A stretch of 64,000 nt of DNA from JBBQED01 sp038320345 (GTDB lineage: Bacteria; Bacteroidota; Bacteroidia; AKYH767-A; OLB10), in contig JBBQED010000008.1 in the NCBI GenBank assembly GCA_038320345.1, positions 1 through 64,000 on the forward strand. Reading direction: 5' to 3'. Positions within the stretch are counted from its first letter, which is position 1. Every line of letters begins with the position of its first letter. Of the stretch, positions 15,320 to 23,466 are shown piece after piece. The notes beneath the pieces were generated by a model, which saw only the letters and a list, made by a program, of their open reading frames with translations, was not told the origin of the DNA and ran no database searches. The translations under genes and the position numbers were made by a program.

Positions 15320-17284
15320 TCACTTTGCAATTACCATCAGCTCGATCCTTCTGTTTTTTTGGCGGCCTTCGGTGGTATCATTGCTCACCTTTGGTTTATT
15401 CATTCCATAACCTATCGGAAGCAGGCGTTCGCTTTCTATGGCTTTATCCAGTAAAAAATCCTTCACTGCATTTGCTCTTTTTTGTGATAATTCAAGATTG
15501 TAGGCATCGCTCCCAACATTATCGGTATGTCCAGCAATTTCAATTTTCAACGTTGGATATTGCTTCATCAATTCCACCAATCGATTCAACTCATTCACTG
15601 AAGTTTCTTTAAGATTGAATGAAGCTGTTTCGAAGAAAATATTTTGCAGCGTGATTTCATTGCCAGCCTTTATTACTTTTAGTTTCACATTACGTTCTAC
15701 TTCTTTGTAGGCAGAAGAGTCGCTGAGGTCGTAGTTTTCGGATTCAAATAAATATCCATTCGAATAGATTACGGTTCCATAATTTTTTCCTGATGGCAAT
15801 GAAATTACATAACTTCCAGTTTGTGCATCATTGGAATATTTTCCGATCTGTTGATTGAGATTCAAATCGATAACTTCAATGCTGGCAGGTAATGGCAATC
15901 CAGTTTCTGCATTGGTCACTTTTCCTTGTAATAAAACCATTTTCGATACGGGTTCTTTACGAGCAGTAAATTCTATTTTATACAAATCTTTTTCTCCATA
16001 TCCTTCTTTGCGATAAGAGCTATAATAGGCTTCCCTCCCATCGGTACTCACTTCAAAAGACACATCATCACCGGGAGTATTGATAGGTACGCCCATATTC
16101 ACTGGCGTCGACCAAATACCTTGATCTAAGTTTGCATAAAAAATATCGAAGCCACCAATTACATCATGCCCTTTAGAAGAAAAATACAATGTGCGGCCAT
16201 CAGGATGCATAAATACGCCTTCTTCATCCTCAATTGTATTAATCGTATTTCCAAGATTAACGGGTTTGCCCCATTCACTTTTTTCATTGGAACGAATACT
16301 CTTCCAGATATCTCTGCCACCAAAACCTCCGGCACGATCACTCACAAAATAAAGTGTATTTCCATCTGGCGAAAAACAAGCACTAGATTCATGACTACTG
16401 GAATTAATTTCCTTTCCTAAGCTTTCTGGCTCCGACCAGTTAAAGCCGTTATTGCTCGAAATAAATAAATCACCATTCCCAATATATCCTCTAAAAATAA
16501 TAAGTTGGTGGCCATCTACAGAAAGTCCGACGGCAGCATCATGAAATTTTGAATTTACGGGTGCTCCAATATTTTGCGGTGATCCCCAACCGTTAGTTTC
16601 TTTATTGCAGTAATAGACATCTTCTAAGAATTCTCCATCATAATCATCGATCTCACCACCGGTAGTTTCTGCTCTGCGGGAGGTGAAAAACATCTTCTTT
16701 CCGTCGGCACTAATCAGCGGAATATAATCTCCATTCACCGAATTGATCTTATTTCCGAGATTCAGAATCTCAACATCCGATGGTTTAGCAGAAAGTAATT
16801 TTCCATATTCACACTCCTTAATTCTTTGTAAAGTTTTAGCTTTTTCAGAAGGATCTTTACAAGCCTGACGAAGAAGATGATCTTTGTAGTCATAAATTGC
16901 ATTATCCCAATTACTGTTAAGTTGTTCGCCAAAAGCAATCAAGTAATCAATTCGTGGATCAACGTTTCGGTCTAAATTTTTTGCATCATTAAAAAAACGT
17001 AGCGCATCATACTGACGGCTGGTTTTTAATAAACAATAGCCTATATCCAGATTCAGTTCTGCATTATTCTTATTGAAGGAATAAGCTCGTTCCAGATAGG
17101 GTAATGCTAAACGAAAAGCAGATTCACCTTCATCAAATAACTGCCTACCTTTGGTGAGGTATTGCATGGCTTCTTTGAAATCAGGTTCCCTGTCACGGAA
17201 GTATTCTTTCTCGAATGGAATATTCTGAGCTTGCGCAAAGCTGAGGAGTAAAACACCCAGAATACTGAATAATAGCTTCTTCAT
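15320..17284 (-). CDS. PorE-like TPR / PD40 propeller / OmpA-domain protein
   Basis: This is an outer-membrane-associated, peptidoglycan-binding protein. A signal peptide (ending SFAQAQ) is followed by TPR-like helices (about 25-150), PD40 propeller blades (about 185-440, with motifs such as GKKMFFTSRR, GNTLYFVSDRAGGFGGRDIW and GRTLYFSSKGHD), a carboxypeptidase-regulatory-like domain (about 450-535) and a C-terminal OmpA domain (about 545-654: EIAGHTDNVGSDAYNLELSQ and RRIEL). This order is that of PorE, a T9SS component, and of related Bacteroidota proteins. Unlike PorE I see no clear lipobox Cys. A general role in envelope anchoring is also possible. It is divergent from an ECF sigma gene, with a 133-base gap. 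Confidence 0.82.
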   Translation of the reverse strand: MKKLLFSILGVLLLSFAQAQNIPFEKEYFRDREPDFKEAMQYLTKGRQLFDEGESAFRLALPYLERAYSFNKNNAELNLDIGYCLLKTSRQYDALRFFNDAKNLDRNVDPRIDYLIAFGEQLNSNWDNAIYDYKDHLLRQACKDPSEKAKTLQRIKECEYGKLLSAKPSDVEILNLGNKINSVNGDYIPLISADGKKMFFTSRRAETTGGEIDDYDGEFLEDVYYCNKETNGWGSPQNIGAPVNSKFHDAAVGLSVDGHQLIIFRGYIGNGDLFISSNNGFNWSEPESLGKEINSSSHESSACFSPDGNTLYFVSDRAGGFGGRDIWKSIRSNEKSEWGKPVNLGNTINTIEDEEGVFMHPDGRTLYFSSKGHDVIGGFDIFYANLDQGIWSTPVNMGVPINTPGDDVSFEVSTDGREAYYSSYRKEGYGEKDLYKIEFTARKEPVSKMVLLQGKVTNAETGLPLPASIEVIDLNLNQQIGKYSNDAQTGSYVISLPSGKNYGTVIYSNGYLFESENYDLSDSSAYKEVERNVKLKVIKAGNEITLQNIFFETASFNLKETSVNELNRLVELMKQYPTLKIEIAGHTDNVGSDAYNLELSQKRANAVKDFLLDKAIESERLLPIGYGMNKPKVSNDTTEGRQKNRRIELMVIAK

Positions 17285-17417
17285 AGCAGTTTGATGGAAT
17301 AAAAATACTCAAAAAATCATAGGTTCCACCCTATTAATACTTATAAAAATATTTTGTTGATCCGATGAAACTTTTACCGAAATTTAAGCACTTACAGAGA
17401 AACAGGACCCCCATTTT

Positions 17418-17954
17418 ATGAATTCACAGGATGATCGTCAGATGCGATTTATGCAGGCTTATAGCCCTCTGCACGACCGCCTCGTAAGATTTGTGCAGAG
17501 TATACTTTACGATAGAGAAGAAGCTCGGGATATCATTTCGGAAACGCTATTGGCGGCTTACGAACAGTTCGATCAAGTTCGAAATCCGGATACTTTTCTA
17601 TATTATCTTTTTACCATTGCGAAGCGTAAAATTATTAAAAGGGAAAAGCGACAACAGAAAAGAGTATCGCTGGATGAACATACGCTTGAAATTTCTGATG
17701 ACTCCGCAAATCATGCCATGCAACTTTTGCAGCATAAAGAATTGTATCGTGCTCTTGCAAAAATGGATTTTAAATATAGCGAGCCCTTAGTACTTTTTGA
17801 AATCAGTGGTTTTAGTATCCGTGAAATAAGTGAATTATTATCTATCAGTGAAAGTGGAGTGAAATCCAGATTAGTGAGAGCGAGAATTATGTTATCCGCT
17901 TTACTCGAAGGAAAACTTCACCAGTCTAAAAAAGAAGAACGTATCCATGAATAA
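17418..17954 (+). CDS. ECF (sigma-70 family) RNA polymerase sigma factor
   Basis: This alternative sigma factor redirects RNA polymerase, typically to envelope or stress genes. Region 2 lies at about residues 17-75 (DREEARDIISETLLAAY followed by FLYYLFTIAKRKI). Region 4 lies at about 110-165 (FSIREISELLSISESGVKSR, a helix-turn-helix). The length, 178 residues, is normal for ECF factors. The stop overlaps the next gene by 8 bases, so the two are translationally coupled, as sigma/anti-sigma pairs usually are. It is transcribed divergently from the PorE-like gene. Confidence 0.92.
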   Translation: MNSQDDRQMRFMQAYSPLHDRLVRFVQSILYDREEARDIISETLLAAYEQFDQVRNPDTFLYYLFTIAKRKIIKREKRQQKRVSLDEHTLEISDDSANHAMQLLQHKELYRALAKMDFKYSEPLVLFEISGFSIREISELLSISESGVKSRLVRARIMLSALLEGKLHQSKKEERIHE

Positions 17955-18801
17955 TCAATTTGAACCTCACAAAACTGGAAATCCAGAACTAGACAGTTTA
18001 CTTAAGTCGGTAAAAAATGATCCATTAGTTTTCCAACTTGCTGATGCAGAAAAACTCATTCAGGGTGCAGCAGCAGTTAAAAAACCATCTGGTAATAATC
18101 AGCTTTATCTAAAAATACTCGCAGGAGTAGCCGTGATTTCAATGGGTATTTATTTCTATCTGAATAGTCAGTCAAAATCAGTTGTAGAAAATATTCCAGT
18201 TTCGAATTCCAACCTCACAGAACAATCCATACCGGTTACTACAGTTGTACCTTCCGAAAAAAATAATCCTGCCCCAGCCAATAAAAATATTTCGGAAAAA
18301 GCGATTGCTCCGGCAACAGATCAAGTTAAGGAAACCGAAAAAGTAAATCTTGCTGTAAAAAAAGAAAATTTAAAAACAACAGAGCGTTCCGTTTTAGGTG
18401 GATCCGCCACTGTTTATTTAGAGTACAAAGGATTACCTGCCACAGTGATCGTTAGTCATTCGGGAGTACAGCAATTACTGATCAACAATCAGCCAATTAG
18501 TAGTGATTCATATTCGCACTATAGTAACTTAATTCAACAAGCCTACGAAAAATCAGGCATCCATCCCGATAAAAATGCAAGTGAAGAAGCAAACAGTCCT
18601 GCTATGGCACTCACTCAGGAACTTCGTAATATGAAATTGCTGAATGGAGATGATTCTTTCGAATTTATACTCTATGGAGATTCCGCAGTGATGAATAGCA
18701 TAGCACTTGCACCCGCTGAATTCCTCCGCCTTAAGAAAGTGTATGAAACAAGTTCTGGGAAAGCATTACATCCAAAGGCAAAAATCCGACTGAAACACTA
18801 A
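17947..18801 (+). CDS. Single-pass membrane protein, probable anti-sigma partner
   Basis: I do not recognise a named family. The N-terminal 50 residues are hydrophilic and presumably cytoplasmic, a single transmembrane helix follows (about 53-72, LYLKILAGVAVISMGIYFYL), then a low-complexity Ser/Thr/Pro/Lys linker and a periplasmic domain of about 150 residues (ATVYLEYKGLPATVIVSHSG onwards). The topology and the 8-base overlap with the ECF sigma gene suggest an anti-sigma factor that holds the sigma factor at the membrane. No zinc-binding HxxxCxxC motif is visible. The role is inferred from context. Confidence 0.6.
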   Translation: MNNQFEPHKTGNPELDSLLKSVKNDPLVFQLADAEKLIQGAAAVKKPSGNNQLYLKILAGVAVISMGIYFYLNSQSKSVVENIPVSNSNLTEQSIPVTTVVPSEKNNPAPANKNISEKAIAPATDQVKETEKVNLAVKKENLKTTERSVLGGSATVYLEYKGLPATVIVSHSGVQQLLINNQPISSDSYSHYSNLIQQAYEKSGIHPDKNASEEANSPAMALTQELRNMKLLNGDDSFEFILYGDSAVMNSIALAPAEFLRLKKVYETSSGKALHPKAKIRLKH

Positions 18802-18856
18802 GATACTTTTTCTTTCAAAGAGTCTTTACCATCTTTGCATATACCCTGCTATATCG

Positions 18857-19726
18857 ATGATGAAGAGTCTACTTGGATCAGTATGTTGCCTGATCAGTTT
18901 AACGATGAGTGCCCAAGAAGGAAGATTAAACAAAAGTGAACTGTTTACTATTCCTACTGAAAAATTTCAGGAAGCTTCTGGCTACAGCTTTAAAATTGCC
19001 GTAGATTCAAAGGAGATTATTGCTTTTAATGCTTGTTCTCGTCCTTACATCTTTTTTTATAATAAAGTCGGTGAACAAATCGACAGTGTAAAGTTGCCGA
19101 ATACTAAATGTATCCGGGCGATAGAATATGACGAGAATGATAATTTGTTAGTGATGGATAATGATGAAAAAGAAATCTATCGTTATCAACCGCAGTATCA
19201 TAAGTTAGAGGTGTTACCTTATGCTAAGCCAGAAGACTGGTACAATCTGCTAAATCATTATTACAAAAACTTTGAGATTCCCACAATACCTACTTATTAC
19301 AGCAACAACGATTATCTCCAAGATTTTTATTTCACACGTTTCCCTTATTCTTATAATCTGTTTCTAAATTACAAGAATGGGTACCTCTATCAAGCACATT
19401 ATAATTTCATCAAAAAAATCAGTAATCATAAAAGTTATGTGAATCTGAAAAAAGAAGACTACTGGTTATCCGATAACCTCACTCCTAAAAGTAAGATTTT
19501 GATGATTGAAGATGAAAAGAAAAGTGTGATTTACTATGATCGTTTTTATAATCTGATTTATGAAAATTTCAGCACAGGAAAACTTGTAGTGAATGCTGCA
19601 CTTGCTGCTAACTCCGAACCTGCGCGTTTTGACTATTCGGTAAATATTAAGCAGGATAAAATTTATGGGATTAGCGGATTCAATAAAAAGGAAATTACTA
19701 TTTCCAGCTGGAATCTTTCCGAATAA
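18857..19726 (+). CDS. Exported protein of unknown function
   Basis: Family not recognised. It has a signal peptide (residues 1-19, ending TMSAQ) and a body rich in Tyr, Asn and Lys. Strand-like repeats such as EIIAFNACSRPYIFFYNKVG and AIEYDENDNLLVMDNDEKEI look like 6-bladed-propeller proteins but are not conclusive. There is no sorting domain, so it is probably periplasmic. It is the third gene behind the ECF sigma factor (55-base gap). A near-consensus -7 box (CATCTTTG at 18830-18837) may give it its own promoter. It ends just before a bidirectional terminator. Confidence 0.6.
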   Translation: MMKSLLGSVCCLISLTMSAQEGRLNKSELFTIPTEKFQEASGYSFKIAVDSKEIIAFNACSRPYIFFYNKVGEQIDSVKLPNTKCIRAIEYDENDNLLVMDNDEKEIYRYQPQYHKLEVLPYAKPEDWYNLLNHYYKNFEIPTIPTYYSNNDYLQDFYFTRFPYSYNLFLNYKNGYLYQAHYNFIKKISNHKSYVNLKKEDYWLSDNLTPKSKILMIEDEKKSVIYYDRFYNLIYENFSTGKLVVNAALAANSEPARFDYSVNIKQDKIYGISGFNKKEITISSWNLSE

Positions 19727-19743
19727 AATAAAATTGTAGTCAT

Positions 19744-19775
19744 AAAAAAACCCCGATGTTACCATCAGGGTTTTT
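19744..19775. terminator. Bidirectional terminator between convergent genes
   Basis: CCCCGATG pairs with CATCAGGG around TTAC, with one C-A mismatch. It is flanked by an A-run on the left and a T-run on the right, so it can end transcripts from 18857-19726 and from rplU-rpmA. Confidence 0.85.
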
Positions 19776-19793
19776 CAATTAGGTTAATCTTGG

Positions 19794-20066
19794 TTATGCT
19801 TCAGCAGTTATTTCGAACGGCTTGATGGTTACATAAGATTTCTCGTCTGATTTTTTACGGAAAACAACTGTTCCATCTACGAGAGCAAAGAGCGTATGAT
19901 CTTTACCGATACCAACACCATCACCGGGATGATGTTTAGTACCACGTTGACGAACGATGATGTTACCAGCGATTGCACGCTGACCGCCAAAGATTTTAAT
20001 GCCGAGGCGCTTACTGTGGGATTCACGTCCGTTTCTGGAACTACCGACACCTTTTTTGTGAGCCAT
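19794..20066 (-). CDS. rpmA: 50S ribosomal protein L27
   Basis: This is a component of the large ribosomal subunit near the peptidyl-transferase centre. The N-terminus MAHKKGVGSSRNGRES is the conserved L27 start, without the cleavable extension found in Firmicutes. The core GGQRAIAGNIIVRQRGTKHHPG is diagnostic (here described in two parts: GGQRAIAGNIIVRQRG, then TKHHPG). The length is 90 residues, normal. It follows rplU with a 35-base gap, the usual rplU-rpmA operon, and ends at a bidirectional terminator. Confidence 0.98.
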   Translation of the reverse strand: MAHKKGVGSSRNGRESHSKRLGIKIFGGQRAIAGNIIVRQRGTKHHPGDGVGIGKDHTLFALVDGTVVFRKKSDEKSYVTIKPFEITAEA

Positions 20067-20101
20067 TGTATAAAGGACTTAGAGAGATTCGAATTAGAGA
20101 A

Positions 20102-20413
20102 TTATGCTGTGATCGTTTCGATCTGAATTTTTGTGAATTGCTGACGATGACCGTTCATCTTCTGATAACCTTTACGGCGTTTCTTTTTGAAGATTAAAAC
20201 TTTATCACCTTTCAGATGTGACAACACTTTTGCAGTCACCTTAGCACCTGATAAAAGAGGCGCACCTACTTTTACTGAGCCATTATTATCAACCAGCAAT
20301 ACCTGGTCAAACTGAACCTGGTCACCTTCGTTAGCTTCGAGGCGGTGAACAAAGACAGGACTGTTTTCCTCTACTTTGAACTGCTGACCGGCAATAGATA
20401 CAATTGCGTACAT
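20102..20413 (-). CDS. rplU: 50S ribosomal protein L21
   Basis: This large-subunit protein contacts 23S rRNA. It is 103 residues long, as in E. coli. It starts MYAIVSIAGQQFKVEE and carries the basic L21 signature KKKRRKGYQKMNGHRQ, with TKIQIETI near the C-terminus. It is first in the rplU-rpmA operon and sits behind the best promoter in the window (20450-20481). Confidence 0.98.
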   Translation of the reverse strand: MYAIVSIAGQQFKVEENSPVFVHRLEANEGDQVQFDQVLLVDNNGSVKVGAPLLSGAKVTAKVLSHLKGDKVLIFKKKRRKGYQKMNGHRQQFTKIQIETITA

Positions 20414-20449
20414 GATTCTTAATTATTTACGGGTCCCGATAAGGGAGGG

Positions 20450-20481
20450 CAAAGATAGTTCAAGGCTGTGAAATAAACAAA
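20450..20481 (-). promoter_or_regulatory. Consensus promoter of rplU-rpmA
   Basis: On the minus strand TTTG (20481-20478) is followed after exactly 20 bases by TATCTTTG (20457-20450). This matches the Bacteroidota primary sigma consensus TTTG-N19-21-TAnnTTTG. The -7 box is 36 bases from the rplU ATG. Confidence 0.85.
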
Positions 20482-20702
20482 CCTTCTGTATAATTTCAAT
20501 AAACTCCTGCTAACAATTCTTTTTCGGGGCATTTTATTGATTAAGTGATCGATATTGGCGAGTTCACCTTCCTGCTTTTGTATCCTGAAGGAGACTACAA
20601 TCGATATTTTTAAGAATTGTTATTCAAATAGTTATGCTATTTTTCGGATAATAGCTGCCCCAACTTTAAGGTTCTTCAACATCCTGAATGGTGGAAATTG
20701 TC

Positions 20703-21614
20703 CTAATTCAATTTTACAGCATCCGACATTCTATCTTTAAAAGACTTACTGCTGATGAGGGCAACTCCACCGAGAATTGCACCCATCGCCACTACATGTA
20801 ACGGATTTAAGCCTTCCCCATCAGCCATCCCCCAAAACAAAGCGACCACAGGAATGAGGTAGGTAACTGCAGATGCAAACAAGGGGCTGGCGATCTTAAC
20901 CATTTGAAAATAAAGCACATTAGAAACAGCGGTGCCCATAAATCCTAGTAAAGCAATGCATCCGAATGCTTGCCATGCGCCGGGAAGCGTATTCAAACGA
21001 TCCACGAAATCGGTATTGAAAAGATAAATTAATGCAGGAATCCCAACAAATAATAAGGCTATCCCTGAAATCAGAATGGAATCGATATCACCCAAATATG
21101 TCTTTATCGTATTAACGCTCAATCCATAAAATAAACAAGCGATCACAATCAGGCTAGCATAACCGGCATCGGCAGACAGACCTCCATCGGATCTAATAAG
21201 AATCAAACCGGCAGCACCCACAAAGCCTACCAGCACTCCAGCAATTTGTTTCCCTTGAAATTTTGTGTGAAAGAAAAAGCTTCCAACGATCATCGTAAAC
21301 AAAGGAGTAAGTGCATTCAACATTCCAGCCAAGGAACTATTGATCCGAGTTTGCGCCGTAGCAAATAAAAAGGAAGGAATTCCTGATCCAAGAATTCCAA
21401 CTACTGCCATATATTTATATGATTTTAATGGAACCGATTTTAATCGACGGAAAACAATAGAAAAAGTAGCAACGCAAGCTACCGACATTCTGATAGCGGC
21501 TAACTGATCGGGTCGAAAACCATGCAATCCTTTTTTCATCAAGATAAAAGAACTACCCCAGATCAATGCTAATGCTAACAATAAAAACCATTTAGATAAA
21601 AAGAAACGATTCAT
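20703..21614 (-). CDS. EamA/DMT-family transporter
   Basis: This is an inner-membrane exporter of the drug/metabolite superfamily with about ten transmembrane helices arranged as two EamA repeats. The first starts WFLLLALALIWGSSFILMKK and the second runs from about residue 150. Features such as the early WGSSF motif and the Pro/Gly-rich ends of helices are typical. Substrate unknown; amino acids or metabolites are usual. Its ATG shares one base with the helicase stop (TAATG), so it is translationally coupled to that gene, although the two functions have no evident link. Confidence 0.88.
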   Translation of the reverse strand: MNRFFLSKWFLLLALALIWGSSFILMKKGLHGFRPDQLAAIRMSVACVATFSIVFRRLKSVPLKSYKYMAVVGILGSGIPSFLFATAQTRINSSLAGMLNALTPLFTMIVGSFFFHTKFQGKQIAGVLVGFVGAAGLILIRSDGGLSADAGYASLIVIACLFYGLSVNTIKTYLGDIDSILISGIALLFVGIPALIYLFNTDFVDRLNTLPGAWQAFGCIALLGFMGTAVSNVLYFQMVKIASPLFASAVTYLIPVVALFWGMADGEGLNPLHVVAMGAILGGVALISSKSFKDRMSDAVKLN

Positions 21615-23029
21615 TACCTCTTTGTTCTATTTTTAAATGAGCCAGCAGCGCGCTTTCTTGATTTATCAGAAGCCTTCGCGCCGGGCCTACTTTCTGCTTT
21701 GTTTCTTCCGCCTCTTAATGATTTATCCTTGGGATTAATTTTATTTTTCTCAATCTGTTTTTCGAGCTTGGCAGCATTGTGTTTGCGTTCACGTTTTTCA
21801 TGAAAGGCTCCTTTAAAATCAGGATCTTCTTTTCTTCGTTGACGATCTATTTCACGCAACATTAATTGCTGTTCATCATATAATGTTTCAGGAATTTCTA
21901 CTACCGATGGAATCTGTTTTTCTGGAACCGGTTGACGGATCAATTTTACAATTTCATTCAGATGATATTCATCAGCATCATTCACAAAAGTGATAGAAAT
22001 CCCACTGCGTGCAGCTCTGCCAGTCCGCCCTATTCGATGGATATAATCTTCGTAAACAACAGGAGTATCAAAATTAATAACATGACTCACATCAGGAACA
22101 TCAAGACCTCTTGCCGCTACATCGGTACACACTAAAATTCGAATTGGGTCGTCGCGAAAAGCTGCCATTGCATTGATACGCGATTGCTGCGTTTTATTGC
22201 CATGAATCACTTTAACATTTTCTTCACCATATCGACGTTGCATATATTTTCCAATGTCAGATGCAATCGCTTTTGTTTTACAAAACACAATAACTTTCCG
22301 AAAAGTATCTGTATCTTTCAATAAATATTCAAGTAGATTTAATTTAGCACGAAGGTTAGGAACCTTATAAAATTCTTGACTAACGGTTTCGGCTGTACGT
22401 TGTTCGGGAGTTATCTGAATAATGACTGGAAAATCGAGAAAATCGCTGGAAATTTTTTTCACCAAATCCGACATCGTTGCAGAGAACAAAAGATTCTGAC
22501 GTTTTTGAGGAAGCACTTCTAAGATTCTATTGAACTGACCCATGAAACTTTTATCCATGAGACGTTCGGCTTCATCGACTACCAGATGTTTGATCCTACG
22601 TGTAGGAATATGTCCTTCTAAATAAAGTTCTAAGAATCTTCCTGGAGAGGCAACTAGAATATCTATTCCACTTTCAATATTTGCAATCTGATCCTTAGCT
22701 CCTTGACCTCCAAATACTACGGCATACCTCAATCCAGTGTATTTTCCGAGTACTTCAATCATCTGACCTACCTGTATCGAAAGCTCACGGGTGGGCACGA
22801 TGATGAGTGCGCGTGGTTCGTCGCCTTGTGGAAAGTTTAATATCCGAAGTATCGGTAAAAGATAAGCGGCTGTTTTCCCCGTTCCCGTTTGCGCAATAGC
22901 CATCACATCCTGTCCGCCTAAAATGGCAGGGATTGATTTTTCTTGAATCTGAGTAGGAGCAACGTAACCCGCTTCAGCCACCGCATTTAGAAGTTGACGG
23001 TTCAATTTAAAATCGCTGAAAGAATTCAC
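21614..23029 (-). CDS. DEAD-box family ATP-dependent RNA helicase, RhlE-like
   Basis: This RNA-remodelling enzyme is likely involved in ribosome assembly or mRNA turnover. Motifs in order: Q motif (APTQIQ), I AQTGTGKT, Ia PTRELS, II VVDEAERLMD, III SAT, IV VIVFCKTKAIA, V CTDVAARGLDVP, VI HRIGRTGRAARSG. Motif II reads DEAE instead of DEAD, checked at the nucleotide level. The C-terminal tail of about 100 residues is Lys/Arg-rich, as in RhlE proteins. The start is a GTG at 23029, the only plausible one before the Q motif. It lies only a few bases after a -7 box, so the mRNA may be leaderless. Confidence 0.9.
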   Translation of the reverse strand: MNSFSDFKLNRQLLNAVAEAGYVAPTQIQEKSIPAILGGQDVMAIAQTGTGKTAAYLLPILRILNFPQGDEPRALIIVPTRELSIQVGQMIEVLGKYTGLRYAVVFGGQGAKDQIANIESGIDILVASPGRFLELYLEGHIPTRRIKHLVVDEAERLMDKSFMGQFNRILEVLPQKRQNLLFSATMSDLVKKISSDFLDFPVIIQITPEQRTAETVSQEFYKVPNLRAKLNLLEYLLKDTDTFRKVIVFCKTKAIASDIGKYMQRRYGEENVKVIHGNKTQQSRINAMAAFRDDPIRILVCTDVAARGLDVPDVSHVINFDTPVVYEDYIHRIGRTGRAARSGISITFVNDADEYHLNEIVKLIRQPVPEKQIPSVVEIPETLYDEQQLMLREIDRQRRKEDPDFKGAFHEKRERKHNAAKLEKQIEKNKINPKDKSLRGGRNKAESRPGAKASDKSRKRAAGSFKNRTKR

Positions 23030-23033
23030 TCGG

Positions 23034-23041
23034 CAAAAGTA
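23034..23041 (-). promoter_or_regulatory. -7 box (TACTTTTG) of the helicase gene
   Basis: This exact TAnnTTTG box ends at 23034, four bases before the GTG start codon at 23029-23027, so transcription probably begins at the start codon. No -33 TTG is seen at the right distance. Confidence 0.5.
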
Positions 23042-23348
23042 GACAATAAGGTGCTGGTAAATGGATAATCGTAGACAGATAAATGGAGCCTAAAATCCAT
23101 CAGGAAAATAAAGAAGCTGAAATTCAAACTTTTATACACTTTAAAAAATTGATTATAAATACTTTATACTCAAAATTTCGTTTATAATCTTAAACATCAA
23201 CTTAGAATTGTCCAAGTACTCCCCTCTTTGGTATGTTTTTTGTCCAAGTTCGCCTTCACAACAAAAGTAAACCCTTGATAAGCAGTACTTACGAATATAA
23301 AATCAGCTACAGCAAAGTGAAGATTAATCCTGTTCCGCATAATAATTC

Positions 23349-23379
23349 TTGCAGGAAACCTATAACAGGCGTACCTTTG
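23349..23379 (+). promoter_or_regulatory. Consensus promoter of the DUF11 T9SS gene
   Basis: TTG (23349-23351) and TACCTTTG (23372-23379) are separated by exactly 20 bases, the Bacteroidota consensus arrangement. Transcription would begin near 23385 and leave a 5' leader of about 80 bases. This also shows that the longer open frame from 23233 is not the real start. Confidence 0.75.
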
Positions 23380-23466
23380 CGCACGTTCAATGATAATACT
23401 TATTTTATTGTAACAGATCAGGCTTCAATTTCGTTTGACTCAGATCGGAAGCATATTTCCAAAACC

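Larger units (their letters stand above)
23030..23466. other. Divergent intergenic region between the helicase and a T9SS cargo gene
   Basis: These 437 bases carry a promoter for each flanking gene. The plus frame is open back to 23233, but that stretch has no protein-like character, and the real gene begins with its signal peptide at 23467. Nothing else was recognised. Confidence 0.6.

Noticed and set aside
15325..15612. 95-codon plus-strand frame inside the OmpA-domain region
   Set aside because: It is antisense to the conserved OmpA C-terminal domain and has no domain of its own.
23233..23466. 78-codon N-terminal extension of the DUF11 cargo protein
   Set aside because: A consensus promoter lies inside it, and the signal peptide starts at ATG 23467.
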